Positions 20,870 through 28,971 of a stretch of DNA of 64,000 nt are shown piece after piece. Below the pieces are notes generated by a model. It searched no databases and was not told the DNA's origin. It saw only the letters and a program-made list of their open reading frames with translations. Made by a program: the position numbers and the translations under genes. Each line of letters begins with the position of its first letter. Position 1 is the stretch's first letter. Source of the DNA: an uncultured Acidobacteriota bacterium (GTDB lineage Bacteria; Acidobacteriota; Vicinamibacteria; Fen-336); the NCBI GenBank assembly GCA_902826455.1, contig CADEEV010000012.1, forward strand, positions 1 to 64,000. The letters are read 5' to 3'.

Positions 20870-21135
20870 CGCGTGACGTTCCAGTGGTCGACGATGCCGA
20901 CGACCGCCGCATCCGCCGGCACGTCGGCCGGCAGGAACGGGAACGAGGCTTCGCGTCCCCGTACGTAGAAGACGTCCTCGCCGACGCCCGCGCCGACGGA
21001 GTCGACGGCGACGAGGGCCTTGCCCTGGAGCGTGCGGTCGGTGTGCAGGGGTTGGATCAGCAGCAGCGTGGTCGCGGCAAGCCCGGGGTCCTTGCGAGTC
21101 GCGACCACCGTGCCGATGACCTTGGCGAGCAGCAT
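20866..21135 (-). CDS. BMC-P shell pentamer (EutN/CcmL family), copy 2
   Basis: An 89-residue pentamer-forming shell protein: MLLAKVIGTVVATRKD, LLLIQPL, AVDSVGAGVGEDVFYV and AVVGIVDHWNV. The FYV and DHW residues make it the most divergent of the three copies, suggesting a different position or partner. It starts 13 nt after copy 3 and is coupled to copy 1. Confidence 0.93.
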   Translation of the reverse strand: MLLAKVIGTVVATRKDPGLAATTLLLIQPLHTDRTLQGKALVAVDSVGAGVGEDVFYVRGREASFPFLPADVPADAAVVGIVDHWNVTR

Positions 21136-21148
21136 GGCGGCGTCGGCG

Positions 21149-21418
21149 CTAGCCTCCGACCTCCACGGCGTCGATGACGCCGACGATCGCGGCGTCGACC
21201 GGCACGTCCTTGAGGCCCGCGGCCATGCGCGCCGAGGACCCCGTCACGATCAGGACGCGGTCCGAGACCCCGGCGTCGACCGTGTCGACCGCCACGAGAT
21301 AGCTCGCCTCGTCCTTGCCGTGGGGATCCTGGGTCCGGACGACCAGCAGCTTGGCGCCCTGCAGCCGCTCGTCTTTCCGGGTGGCGACGACGGTCCCGAC
21401 GACCCGTCCCAGCTGCAC
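21149..21418 (-). CDS. BMC-P shell pentamer (EutN/CcmL family), copy 3
   Basis: An 89-residue pentamer-forming shell protein: MQLGRVVGTVVATRKDERL, LLVVRTQ, AVDTVDAGVSDRVLIV and IVGVIDAVEV. A GTG start immediately follows the TAG of the hexamer gene with no base between, so translation is almost certainly by reinitiation. Confidence 0.93.
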   Translation of the reverse strand: MQLGRVVGTVVATRKDERLQGAKLLVVRTQDPHGKDEASYLVAVDTVDAGVSDRVLIVTGSSARMAAGLKDVPVDAAIVGVIDAVEVGG

Positions 21419-21706
21419 CTACTTGGTCTGGGCCTTGCCGATCGGGAGGATGTCCTCGAGGCCGGCGTGGGGCCGCGGGATCACGTGGACGGACACGAGC
21501 TCGCCCACGCGACGGGCGGCGGCGGCGCCGGCGTCGGTGGCCGCCTTCACGGCCGCCACGTCGCCGCGCACGAGGGCGGTGACGTAGCCCGAGCCGACCT
21601 TCTCGTACGCCACGAGGGTGACCTTGGCCGCCTTCACCATCGCGTCGGAGGCCTCGACCAGCGCCACGAGACCCCGCGTTTCGATCATTCCGAGCGCTTC
21701 ACCCAT
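21419..21706 (-). CDS. BMC-H shell hexamer (PduA/EutM/CcmK type)
   Basis: A 95-residue single-domain shell protein that tiles the microcompartment facets. It has the canonical [18 protein letters not shown] start, AAKV, and the pore loop [19 protein letters not shown], with Gly-Ser-Gly lining a small-metabolite pore, then ATDAG. The tail [13 protein letters not shown] is also typical. A GGAGG ribosome site lies 6 nt before the ATG. It is the only hexamer here; no tandem-domain (BMC-T) protein, aldehyde dehydrogenase or phosphotransacylase is nearby. Confidence 0.95.
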   Translation of the reverse strand: MGEALGMIETRGLVALVEASDAMVKAAKVTLVAYEKVGSGYVTALVRGDVAAVKAATDAGAAAARRVGELVSVHVIPRPHAGLEDILPIGKAQTK

Positions 21707-21739
21707 GCTGCCTCCAGACTCTGTCGTCTTGGCCGGATC

Positions 21740-22006
21740 TTACTGCAAGAGCGCGCGGTCGCGGCACGTCTCGGAGCAGAAGAAGGCGGTCTCGCCGTTC
21801 ACGGCGGCGACGAGCGCGGAGCTGCGCGGCAGGAACGTGTTGCAGACGCGGTCGCGCACCAGATCCGTGGACGCGGGAACGGCCCGGCGTTCGCCGGGAG
21901 CGGGCGTCGTCGCGCCCTTGAAGACCGCCACGAGGAAGCGCAGCGCCAGGCGCACGAGGAAGAGGACCGCGAGAAAGCGGAGCAGCAGGCCCACGGCCCG
22001 GATCAC
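21740..22006 (-). CDS. PP0621-like small membrane protein with Cys motif
   Basis: An 88-residue protein with an N-terminal membrane helix (about 5-27), a short linker and a cysteine region: RDRVCNTFLPRSSA then FFCSETCRDR. This matches the PP0621 family layout, probably a small zinc-binding module on the cytoplasmic face; function unknown. The GTG start overlaps the TPR gene stop as GTGA. It lies 33 nt upstream of the shell hexamer gene. Confidence 0.65.
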   Translation of the reverse strand: MIRAVGLLLRFLAVLFLVRLALRFLVAVFKGATTPAPGERRAVPASTDLVRDRVCNTFLPRSSALVAAVNGETAFFCSETCRDRALLQ

Positions 22007-22626
22007 TTCAAGCCGGCGCGCACCTCGGCGATCTGCTGGCGCAGCGGAGCGAGCTGCGGATCGTCGGGGTACCGCTTCAGCAGGTCTTCCCAGAGGGCCA
22101 CGGCTTCCTTCGGCCGGCCCGACTGCATCAAGGCGATACCCTTGTTGAAGAGCGCCTTCTTGTGGCCCGGCACGAGGGCGAGGGCCTGGTCGAAGGCGGC
22201 CACCGCTTCGGGAGCCCGGCCCAGGCTCACGAGGCAGGCGCCCATGTCGACGCGCACGTCGGCGTTCTGGGGATCGATCGCGAGGGCCTCGCCGTACCAC
22301 TTCACGGCCTCGGCCCACTGCTCGTGGTCCATGTGCAGGTTGCCGAGCTCGATGCGCGACCGCGTGTTCTTTGGGTCGCGCGCCGCCAGGCCCTCGAGGG
22401 CGTGGACCTCGTTCGGATCGAGCGCGGCCCGGACCGGCGCGGCGCCCGCCGACGGGGGCGCCGCCGCGCTCGCGGGAACGACCCCGGCGCCGGGCAGCGG
22501 GGCAGCCGGCCCGCCGTCGCCGGCGTTCGCGACCATGTACCCGAGGACGAACCCGAACACGATGCCGGCGACGCCGTAGAGGATCGGCTCGCGGCTTCCG
22601 CCCGTCTCCGGCTGAGCGTCGGCCAT
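22003..22626 (-). CDS. Membrane-anchored TPR protein
   Basis: A 207-residue protein with a single transmembrane helix (about 16-35, LYGVAGIVFGFVLGYMVA), an Ala/Pro linker and three to four tetratricopeptide repeats (about 75-195, for example WAEAVKWYGEALAIDPQN). It is probably a scaffold for other proteins, as in cytochrome c maturation CcmH-like or assembly factors. It starts 4 nt after citrate synthase and overlaps the PP0621-like gene. Confidence 0.75.
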   Translation of the reverse strand: MADAQPETGGSREPILYGVAGIVFGFVLGYMVANAGDGGPAAPLPGAGVVPASAAAPPSAGAAPVRAALDPNEVHALEGLAARDPKNTRSRIELGNLHMDHEQWAEAVKWYGEALAIDPQNADVRVDMGACLVSLGRAPEAVAAFDQALALVPGHKKALFNKGIALMQSGRPKEAVALWEDLLKRYPDDPQLAPLRQQIAEVRAGLK

Positions 22627-22630
22627 TCCG

Positions 22631-23770
22631 CTAGCGCTTGTCGATCGGAACGTAGGGGACGTGGCTGGGGCCGACGTACTCGGCCTCGGGACGGATCAGC
22701 TTGTTGGCCGCGAGCTGTTCCCGCACGTGGGCCGTCCAGCCCGCGATCCGCGACACCGCGAAGATGGGCGTGAACAGGTCGGTGGGAATGCCGAGCACGC
22801 GGTAGGCGGAGGCGGAGTAGAAGTCCACGTTGGCGTAGAGGCCCTTCTCCGCCTTGACGACCGACTCGAGGCGCTCGGACATCACGAACCAGCGCGTGTC
22901 GCCCGCCTCTTCCCCGAGCGAGCGCGAGAGCCGGCGCAGGTGCGTCGCCCGCGGATCCTCGGTCTTGTAGACCGCGTGACCGAAGCCCATGAGCTTCTTC
23001 TTCGCGGCGAGGGCCTCGCGCACGTAGGGCTCGGCGCGCTCGATCGTGCCGATCGCCTCGAGGGTGCGCATCACCGCTTCGTTGGCGCCGCCGTGGAGCG
23101 GGCCTTTCAGGGTGGCGAGGGCCGCCGTGATGGCGCCGTGCAGGTCCGCGAGGGTGGACGCGGCGACCCGGGCGGCGAACGTCGAGGCGTTGAACTCGTG
23201 GTCCGCGTGGAGGACCAGCGCCACGTCCATCGCGAGAGCGGCGCTGGCCGTGGGCTGCCGCCCGCGCAGCATGTAGAGCAGGTTCGCGGCATGGGACAGG
23301 GTCGGGTCCGGCGCGATCGGGCGGTGACCGTTGCGCAGCCGGTCGATCGCCGCGACGACGAGCGCCATCTGGGCCGTGAGCCGGCGGGAGTTGCGCAGGA
23401 GGGCCTCGGCCGGGGTGGCGTCGGCGTCGGGATCGAAGGGGCCCAGGGCCGAGATCGCGGTGCGGAGCGCCGTCATGGGATGGGTGGAGCGGGGCATCGC
23501 TTCCAGGATCGGCAGCAGCCCGGGGGGCAGCGCCCGCTCCCGCGCCATCTCGCTGCCCAGGGCCGCGAGGGCCGAGCGGCCCGGCAGCTTCCCGTCGTGG
23601 AGCAGCGCGAACGTCTCCTCGAAGCCCGAGTGCTCGGCCAGCGCGTGGATGTCGATGCCGCGATAGGCCAGGATGCCGCGCACCCCGTCGATCGAGGAGA
23701 TCCCGCTCTCCGCGACCGCTACGTTCCTGAGGCCGCCCACGGCCTTCGCCGTCTCCGTCACGCTAGCCAC
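22631..23770 (-). CDS. gltA: Citrate synthase (type II, citrate/2-methylcitrate family)
   Basis: Condenses acetyl-CoA (or propionyl-CoA) with oxaloacetate. The 379-residue protein has the active-site histidines in PLHGGANE (His226) and GFGHAVYK (His265) and the aspartate region YANVDFYSA, plus the RGI entry. A short form of this length occurs in both citrate and 2-methylcitrate synthases, so the substrate is not settled. The GTG start follows a GGAG ribosome site by about 5 nt. Its promoter overlaps a perfect palindrome, so it is probably controlled by a repressor. It heads the run leading into the shell protein genes. Confidence 0.9.
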   Translation of the reverse strand: MASVTETAKAVGGLRNVAVAESGISSIDGVRGILAYRGIDIHALAEHSGFEETFALLHDGKLPGRSALAALGSEMARERALPPGLLPILEAMPRSTHPMTALRTAISALGPFDPDADATPAEALLRNSRRLTAQMALVVAAIDRLRNGHRPIAPDPTLSHAANLLYMLRGRQPTASAALAMDVALVLHADHEFNASTFAARVAASTLADLHGAITAALATLKGPLHGGANEAVMRTLEAIGTIERAEPYVREALAAKKKLMGFGHAVYKTEDPRATHLRRLSRSLGEEAGDTRWFVMSERLESVVKAEKGLYANVDFYSASAYRVLGIPTDLFTPIFAVSRIAGWTAHVREQLAANKLIRPEAEYVGPSHVPYVPIDKR

Positions 23771-23783
23771 TCCCTCTCCGATA

Positions 23784-23801
23784 ACTGAATCATTATTCAG
23801 T
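23784..23801. promoter_or_regulatory. Perfect palindromic operator before citrate synthase
   Basis: ACTGAATCATTATTCAGT contains a 7-bp perfect inverted repeat (ACTGAAT/ATTCAGT) around 4 bases. It is an AT-rich island in otherwise very GC-rich DNA and coincides with the -10 region of the promoter below. The size and spacing suit a TetR- or GntR-family dimer; the regulator is not in the window. Confidence 0.6.
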
Positions 23802-23820
23802 CGCGTGGGGGGTGAGTCAA
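23792..23820 (-). promoter_or_regulatory. Sigma70 promoter of the citrate synthase-shell operon
   Basis: TTGACT (23820-23815), a 17-nt spacer and AATAAT (23797-23792) match consensus at five of six positions each. The -10 box lies inside the palindrome, so a bound repressor would block polymerase. Transcription would begin about 15 bases before the GTG. Confidence 0.6.
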
Positions 23821-23839
23821 GAACGCGGCCTCTAGCGCA

Positions 23840-24844
23840 CTACTTCCAGTCGAAGCCGCTCCAGCGGCACAGCGCCGAGCCGACGGTGAATCCGGCGCCT
23901 ACCGACGCCATCAGCAGCAGGTCGCCGGGCTTGAGCTTCTTCTCGTCTAGGGCGGTCCCGAGGGCGAGGGGGATGGTGGCGGCCGTCGTGTTGCCGTAGC
24001 GGTGGATGTTCTTGATGACCTTGGCTTCGTCCAGGCCGAGGCGCTCGCTGGCGGCGTCGATGATGCGCACGTTCGCCTGGTGGGCCACGAAGCAGTCGAT
24101 CTGATCGGTCGTGAGGCCGTTGCGGTCGAGGAGGTTCTTGCTCGTCTCCGCGAACTTGCGCACCGCGTACTTGAAGACGTGGGCGCCTTCCTGGCGGATG
24201 AAGTGCATGCGCTTGTCGACCGTCTCGTGGGTCGGCGGGTTCAGGCTTCCGCCGCCGGGCATGTAGAGGTAGTTCGCTCCCGACCCGTCCACCTCGTGGA
24301 GGAAGTCGAGCAGGCCCTCGTCGCCCTCGCCGGGCTCGAGGAGCACGGCGCCGGCCGCGTCGCCGAACAGCACGCAAGTCGTGCGATCGGTGTAGTCGAG
24401 GATCGACGACATCACGTCCGCGCCGATCACCAGCACCTTCTTGTGGGCGCCCGAGGCGATGAACTGCGCGCCCATGGTGAGGGCGTAGAGGAAGCCCGAG
24501 CAGGCGGCGGAGATGTCGAAGCCCCAGGCCTTCGTGGCCTTCAGCTTGTCCTGGATGATGCAGGCCGTCGCCGGGAAGAGCATGTCCGGGGTCACCGTGG
24601 CCACGATGATGAGGTCGATCTCCGAGGCCGCGATGCCGCGGCGCTCGAGGGCCTCGGCGGCCGCCCGGGCGGCGATCACGCTCGTCGGCGTGCCTGGCTC
24701 CACGACGTGACGCTGCTCGATGCCCGTGCGCGTCCGGATCCACTCGTCGTTCGTGTCGACGATCTTCTCGAGATCGGCGTTGGTCATGATGCGCTCGGGC
24801 AGGCAGCGTCCGAGCGAGGTGATCCGCGCGCGCGTCTTGTTCAT
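23840..24844 (-). CDS. fabH: 3-oxoacyl-ACP synthase III
   Basis: Starts fatty acid synthesis by condensing an acyl-CoA with malonyl-ACP. The 334-residue thiolase-fold enzyme has the Cys-His-Asn triad at Cys115 (ISAACSGF), His255 (VAHQAN) and Asn285 (RYGNTTAA), and the entry motif [17 protein letters not shown] site precedes the ATG and a sigma70-like promoter lies about 50 nt upstream. It faces the same way as the citrate synthase operon but is separated by that operon's own promoter. Confidence 0.95.
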   Translation of the reverse strand: MNKTRARITSLGRCLPERIMTNADLEKIVDTNDEWIRTRTGIEQRHVVEPGTPTSVIAARAAAEALERRGIAASEIDLIIVATVTPDMLFPATACIIQDKLKATKAWGFDISAACSGFLYALTMGAQFIASGAHKKVLVIGADVMSSILDYTDRTTCVLFGDAAGAVLLEPGEGDEGLLDFLHEVDGSGANYLYMPGGGSLNPPTHETVDKRMHFIRQEGAHVFKYAVRKFAETSKNLLDRNGLTTDQIDCFVAHQANVRIIDAASERLGLDEAKVIKNIHRYGNTTAATIPLALGTALDEKKLKPGDLLLMASVGAGFTVGSALCRWSGFDWK

Positions 24845-24894
24845 CCATTCTCCAGGCCGCCCCGCTCGACGCGCGGGCCGCGGGCGAATCCGGT

Positions 24895-24924
24895 ATTAGA
24901 GCGGCGCGCCCGCCCGGCGGTCAA
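24895..24924 (-). promoter_or_regulatory. Sigma70-like promoter of fabH
   Basis: TTGACC (24924-24919), an 18-nt spacer and TCTAAT (24900-24895), each five of six from consensus, give a predicted leader of about 44 nt that contains the GGAG ribosome site. Confidence 0.5.
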
Positions 24925-24938
24925 GCGACGGGCCTGGT

Positions 24939-25664
24939 CTAGTCGCCGTCCGGCATCGTGAAGCGGGCGTCGTCGAGGGGCACGTCGATCTCGATCTTCT
25001 GGATCGCGATCGTCTGGCGGTCCGGCTGGCCCAGGATGCCGTTCTCGAACCGGTGCGGCAGGCGCAAACCGCCCACGTCGCGGTAGTCCCCGACGCGCTG
25101 CTCGGTCGGGATCTCGGTGCCGCGCACCGTGCGGGTGGCCTCGTCCTTGACCTCGAGGTACGACGCGGCGTCGAGGTAGATCGTCTGCACCGTGCCGTTC
25201 TTGAGGGTCAGGCGCAGCTTGAACGCCGCCGAGCCGTCGACGCTCGCAGGTCCCAGGAGCTCGAGGGAATGGCCCTTCGCCTTGTAGTCGACGAGGGGGC
25301 CGTCGAAGTCCGCGCGCTCGGCGGCGCCCTTCGCCTCCTCGGCGGAGAGCGGCACCGCCTCGTCGCCGCCCGGAGGGATCTGCCAGCCGCCGTCGCCGTC
25401 GAAGACCTGCGTCGCCGTCGCGCCGTCGGGCAGCGTGAGGTCGAGGCGCATCCGGCCCGGCCGCTTCATCTCGAGGGTCGCCGGTGCGTCGAGGCCCGGG
25501 GCGATCGTCATGCGCGCGGTCCAGCGCATGCTGGTGACGGCCTTGATGCGCGCGAGTCCGCCGCGCGCCTCGAGGTTGCGCGCCACGATCTCGTCCAGGG
25601 TCTGCGCGGACGTGGTCGCGGCGAGGCCGGTGGCGAGTGCGAGGAGCGGCAGGGCACGCAGCAT
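24939..25664 (-). CDS. Exported LolA-like lipid/lipoprotein-binding protein
   Basis: A 241-residue periplasmic protein: a signal peptide (MLRALPLLALATGLAATTSAQ) followed by a beta-rich fold resembling outer-membrane lipoprotein-sorting proteins, with the GGLARIKAVTSMRWTARM entry and VFDGDGGWQ segment. Such proteins carry hydrophobic cargo between membranes. It is divergent from the LolCDE-like operon, which encodes a second LolA-like protein, so the two may work together. An AAGAAT box ends 6 nt before the ATG and TTGACT lies 18 nt further up. Confidence 0.7.
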   Translation of the reverse strand: MLRALPLLALATGLAATTSAQTLDEIVARNLEARGGLARIKAVTSMRWTARMTIAPGLDAPATLEMKRPGRMRLDLTLPDGATATQVFDGDGGWQIPPGGDEAVPLSAEEAKGAAERADFDGPLVDYKAKGHSLELLGPASVDGSAAFKLRLTLKNGTVQTIYLDAASYLEVKDEATRTVRGTEIPTEQRVGDYRDVGGLRLPHRFENGILGQPDRQTIAIQKIEIDVPLDDARFTMPDGD

Positions 25665-25670
25665 GCGACG

Positions 25671-25700
25671 ATTCTTCAAGACCCGCCCCGGGAAAGTCAA
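25671..25700 (-). promoter_or_regulatory. Putative leaderless promoter of the LolA-like gene
   Basis: TTGACT, an 18-nt spacer and AAGAAT (25676-25671), which ends 6 nt before the ATG. It is back to back with the operon promoter on the other strand. Confidence 0.4.
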
Positions 25701-25712
25701 AGTCACCTGCGG

Positions 25713-25718
25713 TACTCT
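25713..25718 (+). promoter_or_regulatory. Putative leaderless -10 box of the LolCDE-like operon
   Basis: TACTCT lies exactly 6 nt before the GTG start of the first permease. The match to consensus is weak, but the spacing equals that of several other genes in the window. Confidence 0.3.
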
Positions 25719-25724
25719 GCCGCG

Positions 25725-26984
25725 GTGCGGCTCCTCCTCACCCTCGCGCTGCGCAATCTCTTCCGCCACAAGCGCCGCACGGCCCTGACCGCCTCCGCCC
25801 TGGTGCTCGGAATAGCCCTCATGGTGCTGGGGCGCGCCTGGACCGCCGCCATGGAGACGGCCGTCGTGGAGCCCGCGCGCAGCGGGACCCTGGGCCACGT
25901 CGAGGTGTTCGCGAAGGATGCCGCGGCCGACGAGGGCGGCAGCGTGTCGTTCATCATGCCGCAGAACAACTACCGCCTGATCCCGGATCCGCCGGCGCTC
26001 ATCGAGCGCGTCTTGCGCGCGGAGCCGCGCCTCGCCGCGGGCCTCGCCCGGCTCATGGTGGGCGCGCTGCTCTCGAACGGCGACGCCTCGATGGAGGTGG
26101 TGCTGATCGGGATCGACCCGAAGGCGCGCGCGGCCGTGTACCCGGCCGTGGAGCTCCGGGCCGGCCGCCACTTCGTGGCGGGCGAGAAGGGCATCCTGCT
26201 GAACCGCGGCGTCGCGAAGCGGCTCGGCGCCACGGTCGGCTCGACCCTCGTCGCCCTGGGCAACACCGCGGACGGCCGGCTGGCCGCCGTGAAGCTGACG
26301 GTCACGGGCCTGTGGGTCGTGAAGGGTCTCGAGGCCTACGAGTGGGGCGCCTGCTACACCGACATCGCCGCCGTCCAGGAGCTCATGGACGTCGGCGACG
26401 GGGCCGGCGTCCTGGTCTTCCGGCAGCGCGATCTCGAGGCGCCCGTCGCGCCCATAGCCGCGTCCGTCAACGCCGCCTTCGCCCGCGACGGCGTCCCGGC
26501 CGTGGCGTACACCTGGGAGGAGATGGGCGGCCCCTTCATCGGCGGCATGCTCGTCACCCGCTTCATCGCCCGCATCATGGACTTCGTGATGGCGATCATC
26601 GTGGCCGCGGGCGTCATGAACACGGCGCTCATGTCGGTCTTCGAGCGCACGCGCGAGGTCGGGACGCTGCGGGCCGTCGGCGCCCGGCGCAGCCGGATCC
26701 TCGCGATCTTCCTGCTCGAGGCGGTGTTCCTCGGCGTCGCCGGAGCCGCGGGCGGAGCCCTGGCCGGGGCCGGCCTCATCCTCTTCTTCGGCCGCGCCGG
26801 GATCCCGGCCTTCAGCGAGGCCCAGCGCTACTCCTACGGCGGCGACTATCTCTACCCGACGCTGCACTGGGGCGACGTGACGGTGGTGCCGGCCATGATG
26901 GTCGTGATCTGCCTGCTGGCCGCCTTCGGCCCGGCGCTGATGGCCGCGCGCATGCGGCCGGCCGAGTCCCTGAGGTACGTGTGA
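25725..26984 (+). CDS. FtsX/LolC-E-type ABC permease 1
   Basis: A 419-residue inner-membrane permease of the LolCE/MacB class: one N-terminal helix, a periplasmic MacB-like core domain (about 45-250) and three C-terminal helices with the signature loop SVFERTREVGTLRAVGARRSRI. These transporters pull lipids or lipoproteins out of the membrane or act as mechanotransmitters. The second permease overlaps by 4 nt; the ATPase is encoded downstream in the same operon. Confidence 0.88.
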   Translation: MRLLLTLALRNLFRHKRRTALTASALVLGIALMVLGRAWTAAMETAVVEPARSGTLGHVEVFAKDAAADEGGSVSFIMPQNNYRLIPDPPALIERVLRAEPRLAAGLARLMVGALLSNGDASMEVVLIGIDPKARAAVYPAVELRAGRHFVAGEKGILLNRGVAKRLGATVGSTLVALGNTADGRLAAVKLTVTGLWVVKGLEAYEWGACYTDIAAVQELMDVGDGAGVLVFRQRDLEAPVAPIAASVNAAFARDGVPAVAYTWEEMGGPFIGGMLVTRFIARIMDFVMAIIVAAGVMNTALMSVFERTREVGTLRAVGARRSRILAIFLLEAVFLGVAGAAGGALAGAGLILFFGRAGIPAFSEAQRYSYGGDYLYPTLHWGDVTVVPAMMVVICLLAAFGPALMAARMRPAESLRYV

Positions 26985-28258
26985 CGCCGCTTCTCGGCAT
27001 CGCCTTCCGGAACCTGCTGCGGGCCAAGCGCCGCAACGCGCTGTCGGGAGGCACCATGGTGCTCGGCAGCGCGGCCCTCGTCCTCGGCAGCGGCCTCTCC
27101 GACGGGATCGCGAAGCAGCTCACCGCGAACCTCGTGGCGGTGCAGACCGGCCACGTGCAGGTGGTGGTGCGGCCCGCGGACTTCCAGCCCCAGAACAGTC
27201 CCTTCGACGCCTACGGCCAGGACCACCTGCCCCAGGCGATGGCGCTCGCGCGCGAGATCGAGGCGGCCGGAAGCACCTTCGGTGTCGCGCGAGCGGTGCC
27301 CTACCTGCAGCTGCGCGGGACGGCGATCGCCGGCAATCGCTCGAGCCTCGCGAGCCTGATCGGCATCGAGGCCGATCGCGAGCCCGAGCTTCGGGCGGCC
27401 TTCCCGCCCGAGGCCGGAACCTTCCTTCCCGACGGCGATCCACTCGCGACCTACATCGCGGCCCCGATCGCCCGCAAGCTCCGCCTCGGCGTCGGCGACA
27501 CGGTGTCCTTCGTGATCCAGACGCCGCAGGGCGCCGTCAACTCTCGCGACGCGATCGTGTGCGGCGTCTTCAGGAAGAACGCGCCCTGGTACGACAACGC
27601 GTTCTACCTGCCCCTCGCGTCGATGCAGGAGCTCGTCGACTGGCCGGGCGGCGCCACCAACGTGAAGGTGACGCTGCGCGACGGCGGTCCCGCGTCGATA
27701 CGGCGCGCCCGCGAGGCCATCGCCGCGCTGGTCGCGGAGAGCCACGTCGCGCCGGAGGCGAAGGACGCCCAGGTGCGCGTCGAGACCTTCGAGGAGGCCG
27801 GCCGCTTCTCGTTCTCGATCATCCAGGCCAACGAGACCGCGCTCCTGGTGCTGTCGGGCTTCCTGTTCCTGGCGGCCGCCGTCGGCATCGTCAACTCGAT
27901 GCTGATGAGCGTCCACGAGCGCACCCGCGAGATCGGCACCGTGCGGGCGCTCGGCATGCGCCGGGCCCTCGTCGTGCGCCTGTTCGTCCTGGAAGGCCTG
28001 GCCCTGGGCCTCGTGTGCGCGGCGCTGGGCGTCGCACTGGGCGGGAGCATCGTCCTCTACTACGCGGCCACCGGCATCCCGATGAACACGATCACCCTCG
28101 CCTGGATGGCGGGGGGCGACGTGCTGTTCCCGGTGCTGCGGGCCGCGAGCGTGCTGCGGGCCGGGCTCCTGATCGCAGGCCTGTCGACCCTCGCCGCGAT
28201 CTACCCCGCGTTCACCGCGAGCCGTCTCGAACCGCGCGAGGCCCTGCACCATGTCTAG
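26981..28258 (+). CDS. FtsX/LolC-E-type ABC permease 2
   Basis: A 425-residue partner of the first permease, with the same layout: N-terminal helix, periplasmic core and three C-terminal helices, and the loop SVHERTREIGTVRALGMRRALV. Two non-identical permeases suggest a LolC/LolE-like heterodimer. The GTG start overlaps the first permease stop, and the end overlaps the LolA-like gene by 8 nt. Confidence 0.88.
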   Translation: MTPLLGIAFRNLLRAKRRNALSGGTMVLGSAALVLGSGLSDGIAKQLTANLVAVQTGHVQVVVRPADFQPQNSPFDAYGQDHLPQAMALAREIEAAGSTFGVARAVPYLQLRGTAIAGNRSSLASLIGIEADREPELRAAFPPEAGTFLPDGDPLATYIAAPIARKLRLGVGDTVSFVIQTPQGAVNSRDAIVCGVFRKNAPWYDNAFYLPLASMQELVDWPGGATNVKVTLRDGGPASIRRAREAIAALVAESHVAPEAKDAQVRVETFEEAGRFSFSIIQANETALLVLSGFLFLAAAVGIVNSMLMSVHERTREIGTVRALGMRRALVVRLFVLEGLALGLVCAALGVALGGSIVLYYAATGIPMNTITLAWMAGGDVLFPVLRAASVLRAGLLIAGLSTLAAIYPAFTASRLEPREALHHV

Positions 28259-28964
28259 CCTGTTGCTGTGCCTGCTGCTCGCGGCCCCGACGGCCGAGGC
28301 CATCGTGCGGCAGGCCGATCGCGCAGTGCTGGGCGAGAACGCGACCTACACGCTGCGCATGACGGTCGAGCGGCCGGGCCGCGCCGAGCGCGTCGTGGAG
28401 ATGAGGGGCTGGAAGAAGGGCGACGACCTGGGCCTCGTGCGTTACACGGCGCCGGCGCGCGAGCGCAACACGGCCTACCTGCGCAACGGCGACAGCACGT
28501 GGCTCTACCTCCCGGCGGGGGAGAAGGTCGTGCGCGTCGGCCCCAAGCAGAACTTCGGCGGCGGCGACTTCTCGAACGGCGACATCTTCCGCCTCTCGCT
28601 CATCAAGGACTACGACCCAACGCTGGTGGGCGAGGAGAGCCTCGACGGGATCCCCTGCTACAGGCTCGACCTCAAGGCGAAGGACCGCTCGGTCGCCTAC
28701 GACCGCGTCGTCTACTGGGTGCGCAGGGACGGCACCTTCTATCCAGTACGCGCCGACTACCACACGCTGTCGGGCAAGAAGCTCAAGAGCCTCGCGGTCT
28801 CGAAGATCGCGCGGGTCGGGAGCCGCGAGCGTCCCACGGTGCTCGCGATGGAGAGCGCCCTCGAGACCGGCTCGCGCACGACCCTCGAGTTCCTGGCGAT
28901 CGAGGACGACGTGAAGATGGACGACCGGATCTTCACGCCGAGCGCCCTCGAGAAGGGCGAGTAG
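28251..28964 (+). CDS. Outer membrane lipoprotein-sorting (LolA-like) protein
   Basis: A 237-residue exported protein with a short signal peptide (MSSLLLCLLLAAPTAEA). Conserved-looking segments RYTAPARERNTAYLR, WLYLPAGEKVVRVGPKQ and FSNGDIFRLSLIKDY match the COG2834 outer membrane lipoprotein-sorting family. It would accept cargo from the two permeases and carry it across the periplasm, perhaps to the barrel protein encoded next. Confidence 0.85.
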   Translation: MSSLLLCLLLAAPTAEAIVRQADRAVLGENATYTLRMTVERPGRAERVVEMRGWKKGDDLGLVRYTAPARERNTAYLRNGDSTWLYLPAGEKVVRVGPKQNFGGGDFSNGDIFRLSLIKDYDPTLVGEESLDGIPCYRLDLKAKDRSVAYDRVVYWVRRDGTFYPVRADYHTLSGKKLKSLAVSKIARVGSRERPTVLAMESALETGSRTTLEFLAIEDDVKMDDRIFTPSALEKGE

Positions 28965-28971
28965 CGCCCCG

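Noticed and set aside
22631-23770. Citrate synthase carrying an N-terminal encapsulation peptide
   Set aside because: The N-terminus is normal length for the family and lacks an amphipathic helix before the conserved region.
24870-24920. GC-rich inverted repeats between the LolA-like and fabH genes as a terminator
   Set aside because: Only short arms with a long loop, expected by chance at this base composition; the stretch is better explained by the fabH promoter.
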